Origin: Persicitalea sp964500445
Lineage (GTDB): Bacteria > Bacteroidota > Bacteroidia > Cytophagales > Spirosomataceae
Assembly (NCBI GenBank): GCA_964500445.1
Contig: CAZCOG010000033.1
Location: 9,627-73,626 of the forward strand
DNA length: 64,000 nucleotides
Reading direction: 5' to 3'
Below are positions 1 through 9,054 of the stretch, piece by piece (position 1 is the stretch's first letter; each line of letters opens with the position of its first letter). A program made the position numbers and the translations under genes. A model generated the notes under the pieces. The model saw only the letters and a program-made list of their open reading frames with translations. It did not search any database and had not been told where the DNA came from.

Positions 1-123
1 GTTCGCTGGACGCTGCCACGGCTACGCGTGGACCAACTCATGTATCTGGGCTGGAAGGTTCTGACGCCCGTAGGACTAGTGCTATTTTTCGTGTCGGGAG
101 TATGGCGGCTGTTGGGTGTTTAA
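1..123 (+). CDS. nuoH: NADH-quinone oxidoreductase subunit H, C-terminal end (partial)
   Basis: The window opens inside a reading frame of 40 codons that ends in TAA at 121-123. The peptide begins VRWTLPRLRVDQLMYLGWKV and continues as a hydrophobic helix. An RWT-P-R-R-DQLM-LGWK stretch followed by a last membrane helix is the characteristic end of NuoH, the membrane subunit of complex I next to the quinone site. The gene is cut by the window edge, so its start and upstream neighbours are not visible. The next gene downstream is not nuoI, which commonly follows nuoH, so this nuoH either ends its operon or the nuo genes are split in this genome (inference). Confidence 0.88.
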   Translation, partial: VRWTLPRLRVDQLMYLGWKVLTPVGLVLFFVSGVWRLLGV

Positions 124-140
124 GCCTTGCTGCCGCAGGC
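124..140 (+). terminator. Weak hairpin plus T-run after nuoH
   Basis: Immediately after the nuoH stop, GCCTTGC pairs with GCAGGC with one bulged base, and a run of seven T follows at 148-154. The stem is short and the T-run starts several bases late, so this is only a possible intrinsic terminator. Confidence 0.3.
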
Positions 141-176
141 TATACGCTTTTTTTATAGGAGAGAGTTTTGATTTTT

Positions 177-211
177 CTATAAGCCTATGCTCTACCGCTG
201 ATAGCTTATAG
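177..211. repeat. Inverted repeat upstream of the secreted-protein gene
   Basis: CTATAAGC at 177-184 is the exact reverse complement of GCTTATAG at 204-211; with one bulged C the pairing extends by three more bases (TAT/ATA). It lies in the 171-bp gap between nuoH and the gene at 295. It could be an operator or an mRNA hairpin; no role can be assigned. Confidence 0.35.
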
Positions 212-294
212 TTCTTTTCTTTGCACAAAATGCCCCCTTTTTCAGTTATACAAAAGGTTCATTAAAAACCATCCAATCGCTAAAACCAAGATCA

Positions 295-1059
295 ATGAAA
301 AAATATTTCTTCTTCCTCGCCCTATTGATCGGCGGCCTGACGGTTTCGTCGAATGCCCAGAAATCTTCCAATCCCGCCGCCAAAGGCTTCAATGCTGATG
401 GCTCCGATGCCAAGGCGATTGCCCTGGCCGACGCGGCGATGGACGCTATGGGAGGCCGTAAAAACTGGGACAATACCCACTACATCACCTGGAATTTCTT
501 CGGAAACCGACGTCTGACCTGGGATAAGTGGACGGGCGATGTCCGGGTTGAAAACCTCAAAAACGACCAGACTGTACTGCTGAATGTGAATACGGACAAA
601 GGCCGCGTGATGAAAAATGGTCAGGAAATCACTCAGCCCGACTCGGTAGCCAAGTACGTAAAACAAGCCAAGAGCGCCTGGATCAATGACTCGTACTGGC
701 TGGTGATGCCCTACAAACTCAAAGATTCGGGCGTGACTCTGAAATATATGGGTGAGGACAAAACCGAAGATGGCGCCGCTGCCGAGAAAATCCAGATGAC
801 TTTTGAAAACGTTGGCGACACTCCCCAGAACAAGTACTATGTCTGGCTTAGTCCTGAATCCAAAATGGTGACGCAATGGGCGTATTTTGCCAAAGCTGAA
901 AACGATAAACCCAACTTCGTTATGCCCTGGAAGTCCTACAAACCATACGGGAAAGTGATGCTTTCAGGAGATCGGGGGCAACGGCAGTTGACCGATATTC
1001 AGGTTTTTGATAAACTACCCAAATCAGTTTTCGAGTCATTTGAGAAACCGACATTTTGA
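295..1059 (+). CDS. Conserved secreted protein of unknown function
   Basis: Encodes 254 residues with a typical signal peptide: MKK, a hydrophobic core, then cleavage after SNAQ near residue 22. The mature part is rich in aromatic residues and beta-type sequence, with a segment around residues 50-75 (MGGRKNWDN, then NRRLTWDKWTGDVRVE). This is reminiscent of the LolA-like, DUF6503-type secreted proteins common in Bacteroidota, but I do not recognise a defined family with certainty. No catalytic motif, lipobox or membrane segment beyond the signal peptide is visible. It is followed after 63 bp by hemH on the same strand. Function is unknown; a periplasmic lipid- or ligand-binding role would be a guess from fold resemblance only. 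Confidence 0.8.
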   Translation: MKKYFFFLALLIGGLTVSSNAQKSSNPAAKGFNADGSDAKAIALADAAMDAMGGRKNWDNTHYITWNFFGNRRLTWDKWTGDVRVENLKNDQTVLLNVNTDKGRVMKNGQEITQPDSVAKYVKQAKSAWINDSYWLVMPYKLKDSGVTLKYMGEDKTEDGAAAEKIQMTFENVGDTPQNKYYVWLSPESKMVTQWAYFAKAENDKPNFVMPWKSYKPYGKVMLSGDRGQRQLTDIQVFDKLPKSVFESFEKPTF

Positions 1060-1122
1060 CCCAATTACAGGCGCGAACCTATTCCTTTGTGGCAAGAGGC
1101 TTTCTAGTAATTTTTTATTAAA

Positions 1123-2190
1123 ATGAATCTCCAGACTTTACCCAATACCCAGACGGTTACTAAAAAAAGCATCGGAAAAACGGGCGTTCTTATCGTCAAC
1201 CTCGGAACGCCGGATAGCCCGGACACGCCCGATGTGCGCAAGTACCTGCGTGAATTTTTGATGGATGGCCGCGTAATCGACATTTCCTACACCTCGCGCT
1301 GGATGTTGATTAACCTGATTATTGCGCCCTTCCGGGCACCGAAGTCAGCCAAGGTTTATAAAGAATTGTGGACTGAGGCAGGCTCGCCCCTGAAAACCTA
1401 CGGCGTCGCGGTTGAAAATATGCTGCAGAAAGCCCTGGGCAACGACTACGTTGTAAAACTAGCGATGCGCTACCAAAGCCCCAGCATCGAAAGCAGCCTC
1501 GCCGAATTGCAGCAACTGGGACTTTCCAAAATCACCATTATCCCGTTTTTTCCGCAGTATGCTTCGGCTTCCACGGGTTCAGTCTATGAGGAAGTGATGC
1601 GGGTACTTAGCCAGTGGCAAGTCATGCCGGAGCTGCGCTTTGTCAACCGCTTTCTGGACCACCCCAAATTCATCGAGGGCTTCGTGCAGGCGGGAAAAAA
1701 GTACCTGGCCGAGCGCGACTACGACCATATTCTGTTCAGCTACCACGGCTTGCCGGAGCGGCAAATCCTGAAAGGCGACTATACGGGCAAGCAGTGCAAG
1801 CTGGGTAGCTGCTGCGACACCGCGAACCGACACAACCAGTTTTGCTACCGCGCTCAGTGCTTTGAAACTACCCGCTTGCTGGTCAGGGAATTGGGCCTGG
1901 CCGAAGGTACTTACACGACGTCTTTCCAATCCCGCCTGGGCAAAACACCCTGGATCAAGCCCTATACTGACGATATCATTAAGGAACTGGCCGGGCGCGG
2001 TGTCAAGAGTGTACTGGCATTTTCGCCTTCCTTCGTGGCCGACTGCCTGGAAACTACCATCGAAATTGGCGATGAATACAAAGAATTGTTCGAGGAACAG
2101 GGCGGCGAGCACTGGCAGTTGGTCGAAAGCCTGAACGACAGCGATATCTGGGTCGAAACCCTGGTAGATTTGGTAAAGCAAGAAGCATAA
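1123..2190 (+). CDS. hemH: Ferrochelatase
   Basis: Encodes 355 residues, the usual size for the family, which inserts ferrous iron into a porphyrin in the last steps of haem synthesis. The N-terminus has the family signature GVLIVNLGTPDSP followed by VRKYLREFLMD. The metal-inserting histidine lies in FSYHGLPERQ (His208) and the partner glutamate in SPSFVADCLETTIEIGDEY (Glu310). Residues 225-246 hold five cysteines, which may bind an iron-sulfur cluster as in some bacterial ferrochelatases (inference). The neighbour on the other strand is a MOSC protein whose stop lies 21 bp away. No other haem gene is in the window. Confidence 0.95.
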   Translation: MNLQTLPNTQTVTKKSIGKTGVLIVNLGTPDSPDTPDVRKYLREFLMDGRVIDISYTSRWMLINLIIAPFRAPKSAKVYKELWTEAGSPLKTYGVAVENMLQKALGNDYVVKLAMRYQSPSIESSLAELQQLGLSKITIIPFFPQYASASTGSVYEEVMRVLSQWQVMPELRFVNRFLDHPKFIEGFVQAGKKYLAERDYDHILFSYHGLPERQILKGDYTGKQCKLGSCCDTANRHNQFCYRAQCFETTRLLVRELGLAEGTYTTSFQSRLGKTPWIKPYTDDIIKELAGRGVKSVLAFSPSFVADCLETTIEIGDEYKELFEEQGGEHWQLVESLNDSDIWVETLVDLVKQEA

Positions 2191-2211
2191 AATTCCAGTT
2201 GCTTCAGATTA

Positions 2212-3042
2212 TTATTGCGCCAGAATCAGTTCATCACCCACACTTACTTCTCCCGTGCCCGTGTGTATCAGATCCCGGCCAAAGTAAATCTTCCTAGCCT
2301 CTAAACGGTACTTGGACAGCGTAGCCAGTGGCTCTCGGCTTTCAGCGATTCCGGTAGCAGGATCTACGTTCGGGACATTACAACGGGCGCAGTTTTCCAG
2401 TCCGGTAAAGGACACACCGTTGATCGTAAAATCAGTGATCTCATCTTCCTGATAGGGCATTCCACCCGTAAAAACGATATTGGGCCGGAAGCGAGCCATC
2501 GTCAGTTCGTCTGTACCCGGTGCGGAAGTTGCAAGATACCGTTCATTGAGGTCGCGCAGGGAAGCCTCGCCAATCATCAAAAACGGATGGGCATCGGCGA
2601 AGGAGGTCACTTTGCCCGCCGGCCGAAAACCCGAACTGGACACCACGGGCCGAAGACTTTCGTCGGGCATATACACCAATCGGCATTTGATCCCCAGTAC
2701 CTCACTGAACCAGCCATTTACATCTGCGCCAAGATCGTACGCGTCCACTTTCGCCTTCCAGACCGTCACCGTGCGGTCAACTATGCCCTCGGGTTGCGCC
2801 GGAATGAACAAATCCTCGATTTTATAGTCCAGAGACCTGATGCGAAGTTTTTCGCCTTCCAGCGAGGGCTGCAGTAGCCACATTTTCGGGAAGTTACGGA
2901 TAGTCAGGAACTTGTCGTTCTCATCCGTGAGCATAAAGCGGCGGTCATACGCGAAGCCCCGGTCGGTCACTTCGGCCGATGCCACAGCAATACCACCGAG
3001 CGATTTAATAGGAAAAAGGTAAAGTCGGCTAACGGTCAGCAT
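2212..3042 (-). CDS. MOSC domain protein (YcbX/mARC-like)
   Basis: About 276 residues from the Met that begins MLTVSRLYLFPIKSLGG; the frame is open 66 bp further upstream, but that extension would overlap menB and looks unlike the family. The N-terminal MOSC_N beta-barrel part (YPIKS-type motif, then GFAYDRRFMLTDEN) is followed by the MOSC domain, with FRPNIVF and LENCARCNVPNVDPATG, where the cysteine is the expected molybdenum-cofactor ligand. Proteins of this type reduce N-hydroxylated compounds with a molybdenum cofactor and an electron-transfer partner. The C-terminal ferredoxin domain of YcbX is absent. It starts 10 bp after the menB stop and is probably cotranscribed with it, although no functional link is known. 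Confidence 0.88.
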   Translation of the reverse strand: MLTVSRLYLFPIKSLGGIAVASAEVTDRGFAYDRRFMLTDENDKFLTIRNFPKMWLLQPSLEGEKLRIRSLDYKIEDLFIPAQPEGIVDRTVTVWKAKVDAYDLGADVNGWFSEVLGIKCRLVYMPDESLRPVVSSSGFRPAGKVTSFADAHPFLMIGEASLRDLNERYLATSAPGTDELTMARFRPNIVFTGGMPYQEDEITDFTINGVSFTGLENCARCNVPNVDPATGIAESREPLATLSKYRLEARKIYFGRDLIHTGTGEVSVGDELILAQ

Positions 3043-3052
3043 GTTCGTTTTT

Positions 3053-3892
3053 TTAAGAATGTTTCGGAAACTGGTCGAAATCCGGCTTTCGTTTTTCCAG
3101 GAAAGCATCGCGTCCTTCCCGCGCTTCGTCGGTCATGTAGCCGAGGCGAGTGGCTTCACCCGCAAAAATCTGCTGGCCCACCATACCATCATCTACAAGG
3201 TTAAAGGCGAATTTGAGCATCCGGATCGCCATCGGGCTTTTTTCCAGAATCTCCTGCGCCCACTGGTAGGCAGTAGCTTCCAGCACGTCGTGCGGTACCA
3301 CGGCATTGACCATGCCCATCTCGAAAGCTTCCTGCGCCGAGTAGCTGCGACCAAGGAAGAAAATTTCCCGCGCCCGCTTCTGCCCGACCTGTCGGGCCAG
3401 GTAGGCCGAGCCGTAGCCCGCGTCGTAACTGGCTACGTTGGCGTCGGTCTGTTTAAAAATAGCGTGTTCCTTACTGGCCAGCGTCAGGTCACACACTACG
3501 TGCAGACTGTGGCCCCCGCCGACAGCCCAGCCGGGCACCACAGCGATGACGGGTTTGGTCATGAAGCGGATCTGCCGCTGTACTTCCAGAATATTAAGGC
3601 GATCCAGGCCGTCGTTGCCTTTGTATCCCGCTTTGTCGCGGAAGCGCTGGTCGCCGCCGGAGCAGAAGGCATACACGCCGTCTTGGGCCGGGCCTTCGCC
3701 CGAGAGCAGTATTACGCCGACGGTACCGTCGTTACGGGCATCTTCAAAGGCATCCAGTAGTTCGAAAACTGTACCAGGCCGGAAGGCATTGCGGACATCG
3801 GGGCGGTTGAAGGCGATGCGGGCCACGCCGTTACATTTTTTGTAGGTAATGTCTTCGTATTCTTTGGCGGTTTGCCAGTTTGGTTCTTGCAT
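3053..3892 (-). CDS. menB: 1,4-dihydroxy-2-naphthoyl-CoA synthase
   Basis: Encodes 279 residues of the crotonase superfamily, matching MenB, which closes the second ring in menaquinone synthesis from o-succinylbenzoyl-CoA. Visible signatures are ITYKKCNGVARIAFNRP near residue 16, a CSGGDQ segment for the oxyanion hole, GWAVGGGHSLHVVCDLTLAS, and TDANVASYDAGYGSAYLAR, which is specific to MenB rather than to general enoyl-CoA hydratases. The C-terminal end has the EAREGRDAFLEKRKPDF tail typical of the family. It is followed after 10 bp by the MOSC gene. The other men genes are not in this window. Confidence 0.95.
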   Translation of the reverse strand: MQEPNWQTAKEYEDITYKKCNGVARIAFNRPDVRNAFRPGTVFELLDAFEDARNDGTVGVILLSGEGPAQDGVYAFCSGGDQRFRDKAGYKGNDGLDRLNILEVQRQIRFMTKPVIAVVPGWAVGGGHSLHVVCDLTLASKEHAIFKQTDANVASYDAGYGSAYLARQVGQKRAREIFFLGRSYSAQEAFEMGMVNAVVPHDVLEATAYQWAQEILEKSPMAIRMLKFAFNLVDDGMVGQQIFAGEATRLGYMTDEAREGRDAFLEKRKPDFDQFPKHS

Positions 3893-4009
3893 TTTGGTCA
3901 GCTAGACTATTTCCCCCAATTTTTAAGGTCGAACGGCTTTTCAGAAAGGTAGGGTTAAAAAGTATTAGGCCAAATAACCGAAAAATCCGGCGATTTTAAC
4001 TAAAAACTA

Positions 4010-4055
4010 GCGTTGGGATTCTTTGTTTGTGAAAAAAAACAAAGAATCCAAACGC
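4010..4055 (-). terminator. Terminator of the SusC/SusD block
   Basis: Two 19-base arms, 4010-4028 and 4037-4055, pair at 18 of 19 positions around an 8-base A-rich loop. Read on the minus strand, the hairpin is followed by TAGTTTTTAG. It lies downstream of the susD stop at 4133 and before menB, so it most likely ends the SusC/SusD transcript. Confidence 0.7.
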
Positions 4056-4132
4056 CCGCTTAAAGAAACCGCTACTACTACTGAATCAGCGACCAGAGTA
4101 AAGCGATTCTCCTTTTTATTTCTATAAAGGAA

Positions 4133-5818
4133 TCAATAACTGTCGTTCTGCTTCAAGTACCCCGGCAGGTTCGAAGCACCATCGATAGCCGTTTGGGGAA
4201 TCGGGAAGAGACGCTTTTTCGGATCGGTATTGGTTTTTTCGGTCCAGGTACCTTCGTACTTGCCGAAGCGGATCATATCGCTGCGGCGCAGCATTTCCCA
4301 GTAAAACTCAAAGCCCCGCTCGCGGTAGAGCAGATCCAGATTCATTGCTGTCAGAGCCGGTGGTGGGGTGCCACGGGCCGTGCGGGCGGCACGGACGGTG
4401 TTGACATCCGCCAGGGCGGCAGCTTCTCCCCCACCCTTGCGGAGCTTCGCCTCGGCCCGCATTAGGTAGGCATCCGCCAGGCGGACGATGACAATATCAG
4501 CCTCGCCGAAATTACGACCGCTGGTAGATTTCTTGCTGAATTCGTACTTCTCTACCCGATAACCTGTACTATAATTACTACCCTCGACAGTAAAGTCTAT
4601 TTTCTCGGTAAAATTCACTGGTAGCGTAGGCCTGTTACGCGTAACGGAGAAGAGCTTCCCCACTTTCATTTTTCCATCAGGACATTTCAAGAAGGCTCCA
4701 TTCACGCGCAGAAGTCCATACTGCTGGCCCCGCAAAATACCGCGGTTGATATTGAAGTCCTCTGCCGCCACGCAGGAATCGGCGGGATTGGTGTAGATGG
4801 ACAGGTTTTGCTTGTGGAAGCGTGGATCGACCGATGGATCGGCAGGTGCGTAGGCTTTGGCCCAAGTCTGATAATAGTCCGACGTGATACCCGGCCCGTC
4901 GGTGCCATTGGCGGCAGGATAGGCGGGCAGCGGAAACTGGTCGCCCGAGAGCGAGAAGTACGACATGCGGTTATGACCGTTCAGATCGGCCCGCTGGTCC
5001 ACGGCAAAGATCAGCTCCTTGTTGGTATGGTTGTCCATATCAAAGATGGAGAAGTATTCTTTTGCCAATGCATACTGTCCCGACGAAATAATTTTGTCAG
5101 TGTACTCGACTACCTTGTCCATGTCCTCCGGCTTGAAGGCGGGCGTGCCATAAGGATCGCGATAGACGGCGGCATTGAGATACAACCGCGCCAGTAGTCC
5201 CCAAACGGCTCCTTTGGAGATACGGCCCGGCCCGACGTTGGTTTGCACGTCCGGCTCGATGGCCAATAGTTCGCTTTTGATGAACTCAACGGCCTCGGCA
5301 CCGCGCAGGATTTTGGAATTGGTACCCAGATCGTCCTTTACGAAAACCAAACCCCACATATCCAGCGTCAGCATGGAGTAGTAAGCCCGCATCCCGCGTG
5401 CCTCGGCAATGTACGCCTTCGTGATGGGGTCGTTCAGGGTAGGCAGGGCATTGAGCGCGGTGATGGTCCGCGACACTCCTTGCAGAATCAAATTCCAGGT
5501 ATTGCGGATATTCGGATCGGTGCTGGTGTAGGTGTGCTGGTGCATCGCCAGGTAAATTCCGTTGTCGCCCCAGTCGGTACCGCCCCGATAGGGCAGGATG
5601 GCCTCGTCGGTAGATATTTCCTGCAAGGCGAAATAGGTGGTATGCTGGAAAATATTGGGTAGTAGCGCGTAAGCCGGAACCAGGATGCCATCGGCCGCCT
5701 GTCGATCCGTAAGTCCGCTGACCGATGTTTCGTCCAATACGTTCTCTTCCAGATTGGTACAACCGAAGAAAACCAAAAAGCCAGCGAGGGCCAGGGTACT
5801 ATATAGTTTCTTTTTCAT
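4133..5818 (-). CDS. SusD-like nutrient-binding outer-membrane lipoprotein (pair 1)
   Basis: Encodes 561 residues with a lipoprotein signal ending FLVFFGC (Cys20). It shows the RagB/SusD layout: a helical TPR-like scaffold (for example RNTWNLILQGVSRTITALNAL and AKAYIAEARGMRAYYSMLTLDMWG), a variable middle, and the C-terminal part with DIVIVRLADAYLMRAEAKLRKG, the RERGFEFYWEMLRRSDMIRFGKYEGTW segment and the closing KKRLFPIPQTAIDGASNL-PGY. SusD proteins cap a SusC channel at the cell surface and bind an oligosaccharide or peptide. It begins 12 bp after its SusC partner. No neighbouring enzyme reveals the substrate. Confidence 0.93.
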   Translation of the reverse strand: MKKKLYSTLALAGFLVFFGCTNLEENVLDETSVSGLTDRQAADGILVPAYALLPNIFQHTTYFALQEISTDEAILPYRGGTDWGDNGIYLAMHQHTYTSTDPNIRNTWNLILQGVSRTITALNALPTLNDPITKAYIAEARGMRAYYSMLTLDMWGLVFVKDDLGTNSKILRGAEAVEFIKSELLAIEPDVQTNVGPGRISKGAVWGLLARLYLNAAVYRDPYGTPAFKPEDMDKVVEYTDKIISSGQYALAKEYFSIFDMDNHTNKELIFAVDQRADLNGHNRMSYFSLSGDQFPLPAYPAANGTDGPGITSDYYQTWAKAYAPADPSVDPRFHKQNLSIYTNPADSCVAAEDFNINRGILRGQQYGLLRVNGAFLKCPDGKMKVGKLFSVTRNRPTLPVNFTEKIDFTVEGSNYSTGYRVEKYEFSKKSTSGRNFGEADIVIVRLADAYLMRAEAKLRKGGGEAAALADVNTVRAARTARGTPPPALTAMNLDLLYRERGFEFYWEMLRRSDMIRFGKYEGTWTEKTNTDPKKRLFPIPQTAIDGASNLPGYLKQNDSY

Positions 5819-5830
5819 GATTCTTGCTAG

Positions 5831-8818
5831 TTAAAAGGTAACGTTAAGGCCAAATACAAACGTCCTCGCCTTGGGGTAGCTAAGGTAGTCGATACCATAG
5901 GAGGAGATACCGTTGATCTGACGGTCGGTATTAACCTCGGGATCATAGCCATTATACTTCGTGATCAGGAACAGGTTTTGTCCCGTGGCCGCCAGGCGGA
6001 TGCCCGAAATCCAGCGGTCGATGCCCAGCGATTTGGTGTTGAAGGAATAACCCAGCGACAGGTTGTTGAGCCGGAAGTACGCCCCGCTTTTCAGGTACCT
6101 CGACGAAACCGGCGCCGCATTATTGATCGATTCCTCGGTAGCTTCGATGGCCTCTGGCGTCACGTTCTGGCCTTTGGCCAATTTGTTTTTGTAAAAGTTG
6201 GAATTGGCCGTGTTGTCGTAGACCTTGTTCCCCGCCACACCGTTGAAGTTGAAGCTCAGGTCGAAGCCCTTGTGCGACAGTCCTCCGTTGATATTGTACT
6301 GCCGCGTGGGCAGCGCGGTACCGAGGGCTACGCGGTCATTGTCGGTAACGATGCCGTCGCCGTCTGCATCCCGGAAGGTACTGATTCCCTTATCATCGAA
6401 GCCCGTGAATTCTTTCAGGAAAAACGTGCCGATCGGCTGCCCGTTGATGTAGCCGTTGATCGTGGCTGAGGTAAGACCCGAACCCGAAGCCGCGCCCGAA
6501 GGAATAACCGAGTAGGGCGAGCCTTCGACGATATTATCGATGAAAGTAATGTTACCGCCAATATTAGCGCGCAAGCCGTTACCCGCCGTGTAGCGGTAAT
6601 TCAGGTCCAGTTCCAGCCCCTGGTTAGTGATGGTCATGTCCGGCACGTTGGTCCAGAACGTGTTGGCGGGCTGTACGGGATCGGCGGGGATTACTTCCAG
6701 CAGGATGTTGTTTGAGACTTTATTAAAATAGTCGATTGTACCCGACAGCGCATTGCTGAATAGCGCGAAATCAAGCCCTATATCGGTTTGTTTGGAAACC
6801 TCCCACTGAATATCGGGATTGGCCAGCCGCACGTAGGAAGTACCCGGCACGTAGGGATCGGTGTCGGTCAGCGGATAGCTGGTCGTGGATGAAATCTGTG
6901 AAGTAAAGAGTGCCTGCGTGATTTTGGAAGGAATTTCCTGGTTGCCCGTCTGGCCGTACCCCGCCCGAAGTTTGAGGTCGTTGAAAGGCGATGATTTCAT
7001 GAACTCCTCTTCCGATAGCCGCCAGCCCGCCGACACCGACGGGAAAACGCCGTACTTATTATTGGCTCCGAACTTCGACGACCCGTCGGCCCGCACAGTG
7101 GCGGTCAATAGGTACTTATCCTTGAATTGGTAGTTAACCCGGCCAAAAAAGGACTGTAATTCGTTTTCGATGGCAAAGCCCGTCGGACGATTCTGGGCAA
7201 AAGTAAGCTCCTGGCCCAGGCCGGGATTATAGATCGGCTCGATGCTGGAAATCGGGAATTTGTTGATGCTCGAACTACGGCCCTGAATGAAAAATTTCTG
7301 GTACGAGTGCCCTACCAAACCTGTGAAGCTATGATTGGTATTGGAAAATGTATAGGTCAGGTAGTTTTCAATTAACGAGTTGCGATTAGTGGAGTAAATC
7401 GTTTCCAGACGGCCAATCTGAAAAGGAATTTCGTTAGGCAACGATTGCAAATCCTGCACCGAATTGGAGTTGTCCACGCCGAAGTTCAGCTTATATACCA
7501 GTCCTTCGATAATCCGAAGCGACGGCGTAATATTGCCCACCACGCGGTTGGTGGTCGTGATGTCCTTCTGCAGGCTCAGCGCAATAAGTGGGTTAGTGCT
7601 GTTTTGCTCCTGGAACGGCTTACCGTCCTGACCGTAGGCAGGATAGGTCGGATTCGCCGAAATCGCGCTACCGATCATGCTCTGGATGGGCGGGCGGTTG
7701 TTATTGACGTAGGAGGCATTCAGGTTCACATCCACGCTCAGGCGGTCGTCCGGCAAAAACTTCTGAGTTACGTTGATGCGGCCCGTGTAACGCTTAAGGT
7801 TGTTTTGCTTCAGGATACCCTGCTGATTTTGTACCCCCAGCGAAGCATAGTAAGAAAGCTTGTCGGCTCCACCGCCGAATGATAAGTTGTGGTTTTGGGT
7901 GTAAGCCGTGCGGGTAATTTCTTTCTGCCAATCGGTATTAGCACCCAAGTCTTCCAGAACACCGCCCACCGCAGGTACCTGCTTCCGGTACTCGTCGGCA
8001 GAATAAACATTCAGCGGACGCGCCAGCGTTGCAATACCTAGGCTGGTCGAGAAAGTGAGATTGGAAACGCCCGCTTTGCCTTTTTTAGTGGTGATAAGTA
8101 CTACGCCATTGGCACCGCGTGAACCATAAATCGCCGTTGCCGAGGCATCTTTAAGTACGTCGATAGACTCGATATCCTGGGGATTCAGGAAAGTCAGCGG
8201 GTTAGTGGCACCACCCGTACTCGAATTGTCCAGAGCCAGCCCGTCCAGCACGAACAACGGCGTGCTGCCCGTCCTGACGCCACCCGGTCCGCGAATGGTA
8301 ATCGACTGCGAACTACCCGGCTCACCGCTGGCAGAGGTAACATTTACCCCCGCTACTTTTCCCTGCAAAAGTTGCTCCGGCGAGTTGATAATACCTTTGT
8401 TGAAGTCCGTACTTTGCAGAGATTTCACCGAGCCCGTCATGTCTTTCTTGGTAGTGGTACCGTAGCCGATAACTACCACTTGGCTAAGATCCGAAGCCGA
8501 CGATTTCAACTCGACGTTGATCGTACTGCGCCCATTTACGGGTACCTCCTGTTTTTCAAAGCCGATAAACCCAAAAACCAGGACGTCGGTATCGGCGGCA
8601 GCGATGGAGTAGTTTCCGTTGGCATCGGTATTGGTACCGCGTTGCGTGCCTTTAACGACCACACTGCATCCCACGAGCGCATCCTGCGTAGTGGCGTCGG
8701 TCACGCGGCCCGTGACGGTGGTTTGTGCCTGAGCCTGTGGCAGGATGCTGCCCAGCAGGAAGAAAAGCAAGATCGCCAGCCATTTTACGGGTGGCGAGGA
8801 ATGGGAGAGGTGTTTCAT
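5831..8818 (-). CDS. SusC-like TonB-dependent outer-membrane transporter (pair 1)
   Basis: Encodes 995 residues. After a signal peptide ending QAQAQ comes a carboxypeptidase-regulatory-like domain (TVTGRVTDATTQDALVG to about residue 110), then VVVIGYGT and the plug domain (KKDMTGSV, FVLDGLALDN, DIESIDVLKDASATAIYGSRGANG) and a long beta-barrel ending in an aromatic residue (FVFGLNVTF). This is the SusC/RagA family: energised by TonB-ExbBD, it imports the ligand delivered by the SusD lid. Its partner susD follows after 12 bp. A promoter-like element lies 36 bp upstream, and a terminator-like hairpin separates it from pair 2, so the two pairs may be transcribed separately. Confidence 0.95.
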   Translation of the reverse strand: MKHLSHSSPPVKWLAILLFFLLGSILPQAQAQTTVTGRVTDATTQDALVGCSVVVKGTQRGTNTDANGNYSIAAADTDVLVFGFIGFEKQEVPVNGRSTINVELKSSASDLSQVVVIGYGTTTKKDMTGSVKSLQSTDFNKGIINSPEQLLQGKVAGVNVTSASGEPGSSQSITIRGPGGVRTGSTPLFVLDGLALDNSSTGGATNPLTFLNPQDIESIDVLKDASATAIYGSRGANGVVLITTKKGKAGVSNLTFSTSLGIATLARPLNVYSADEYRKQVPAVGGVLEDLGANTDWQKEITRTAYTQNHNLSFGGGADKLSYYASLGVQNQQGILKQNNLKRYTGRINVTQKFLPDDRLSVDVNLNASYVNNNRPPIQSMIGSAISANPTYPAYGQDGKPFQEQNSTNPLIALSLQKDITTTNRVVGNITPSLRIIEGLVYKLNFGVDNSNSVQDLQSLPNEIPFQIGRLETIYSTNRNSLIENYLTYTFSNTNHSFTGLVGHSYQKFFIQGRSSSINKFPISSIEPIYNPGLGQELTFAQNRPTGFAIENELQSFFGRVNYQFKDKYLLTATVRADGSSKFGANNKYGVFPSVSAGWRLSEEEFMKSSPFNDLKLRAGYGQTGNQEIPSKITQALFTSQISSTTSYPLTDTDPYVPGTSYVRLANPDIQWEVSKQTDIGLDFALFSNALSGTIDYFNKVSNNILLEVIPADPVQPANTFWTNVPDMTITNQGLELDLNYRYTAGNGLRANIGGNITFIDNIVEGSPYSVIPSGAASGSGLTSATINGYINGQPIGTFFLKEFTGFDDKGISTFRDADGDGIVTDNDRVALGTALPTRQYNINGGLSHKGFDLSFNFNGVAGNKVYDNTANSNFYKNKLAKGQNVTPEAIEATEESINNAAPVSSRYLKSGAYFRLNNLSLGYSFNTKSLGIDRWISGIRLAATGQNLFLITKYNGYDPEVNTDRQINGISSYGIDYLSYPKARTFVFGLNVTF

Positions 8819-8853
8819 GGTAATGATTGATTAGGGTGATTTAAAAACTGGTG

Positions 8854-8861
8854 CAAAAGTG
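8854..8861 (-). promoter_or_regulatory. Near-consensus -7 element upstream of SusC pair 1
   Basis: On the minus strand this reads CACTTTTG, one base from the Bacteroidota -7 consensus TAnnTTTG, about 36 bp before the start codon. No convincing -33 TTTG is seen at 19-21 bp. Confidence 0.35.
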
Positions 8862-8978
8862 AAAGTAGTTGAAGAAAAATGCCTCCTTTTTAAAAATTGT
8901 TAATAATTTCTTAATGAAAATGAAGGGAAAACTCTTTTTTACTATTCCCTGGAAAATTTTATTTTTTCTTCTAAAAAT

Positions 8979-9015
8979 AAAATGGCTACCCAGCCTTTTG
9001 GCGGGTAACCATTTT
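8979..9015 (-). terminator. Terminator after SusD pair 2
   Basis: Arms 8979-8991 and 9003-9015 match at 12 of 13 positions, and the loop itself contains GCC-TTTT-GGC, extending the stem. On the minus strand a T-rich tract follows. It sits 40 bp after the pair-2 susD stop and upstream of susC pair 1. Confidence 0.65.
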
Positions 9016-9054
9016 CAATAAAGAGCGAAAGTATTTACTGCAAAAACTATTTCC

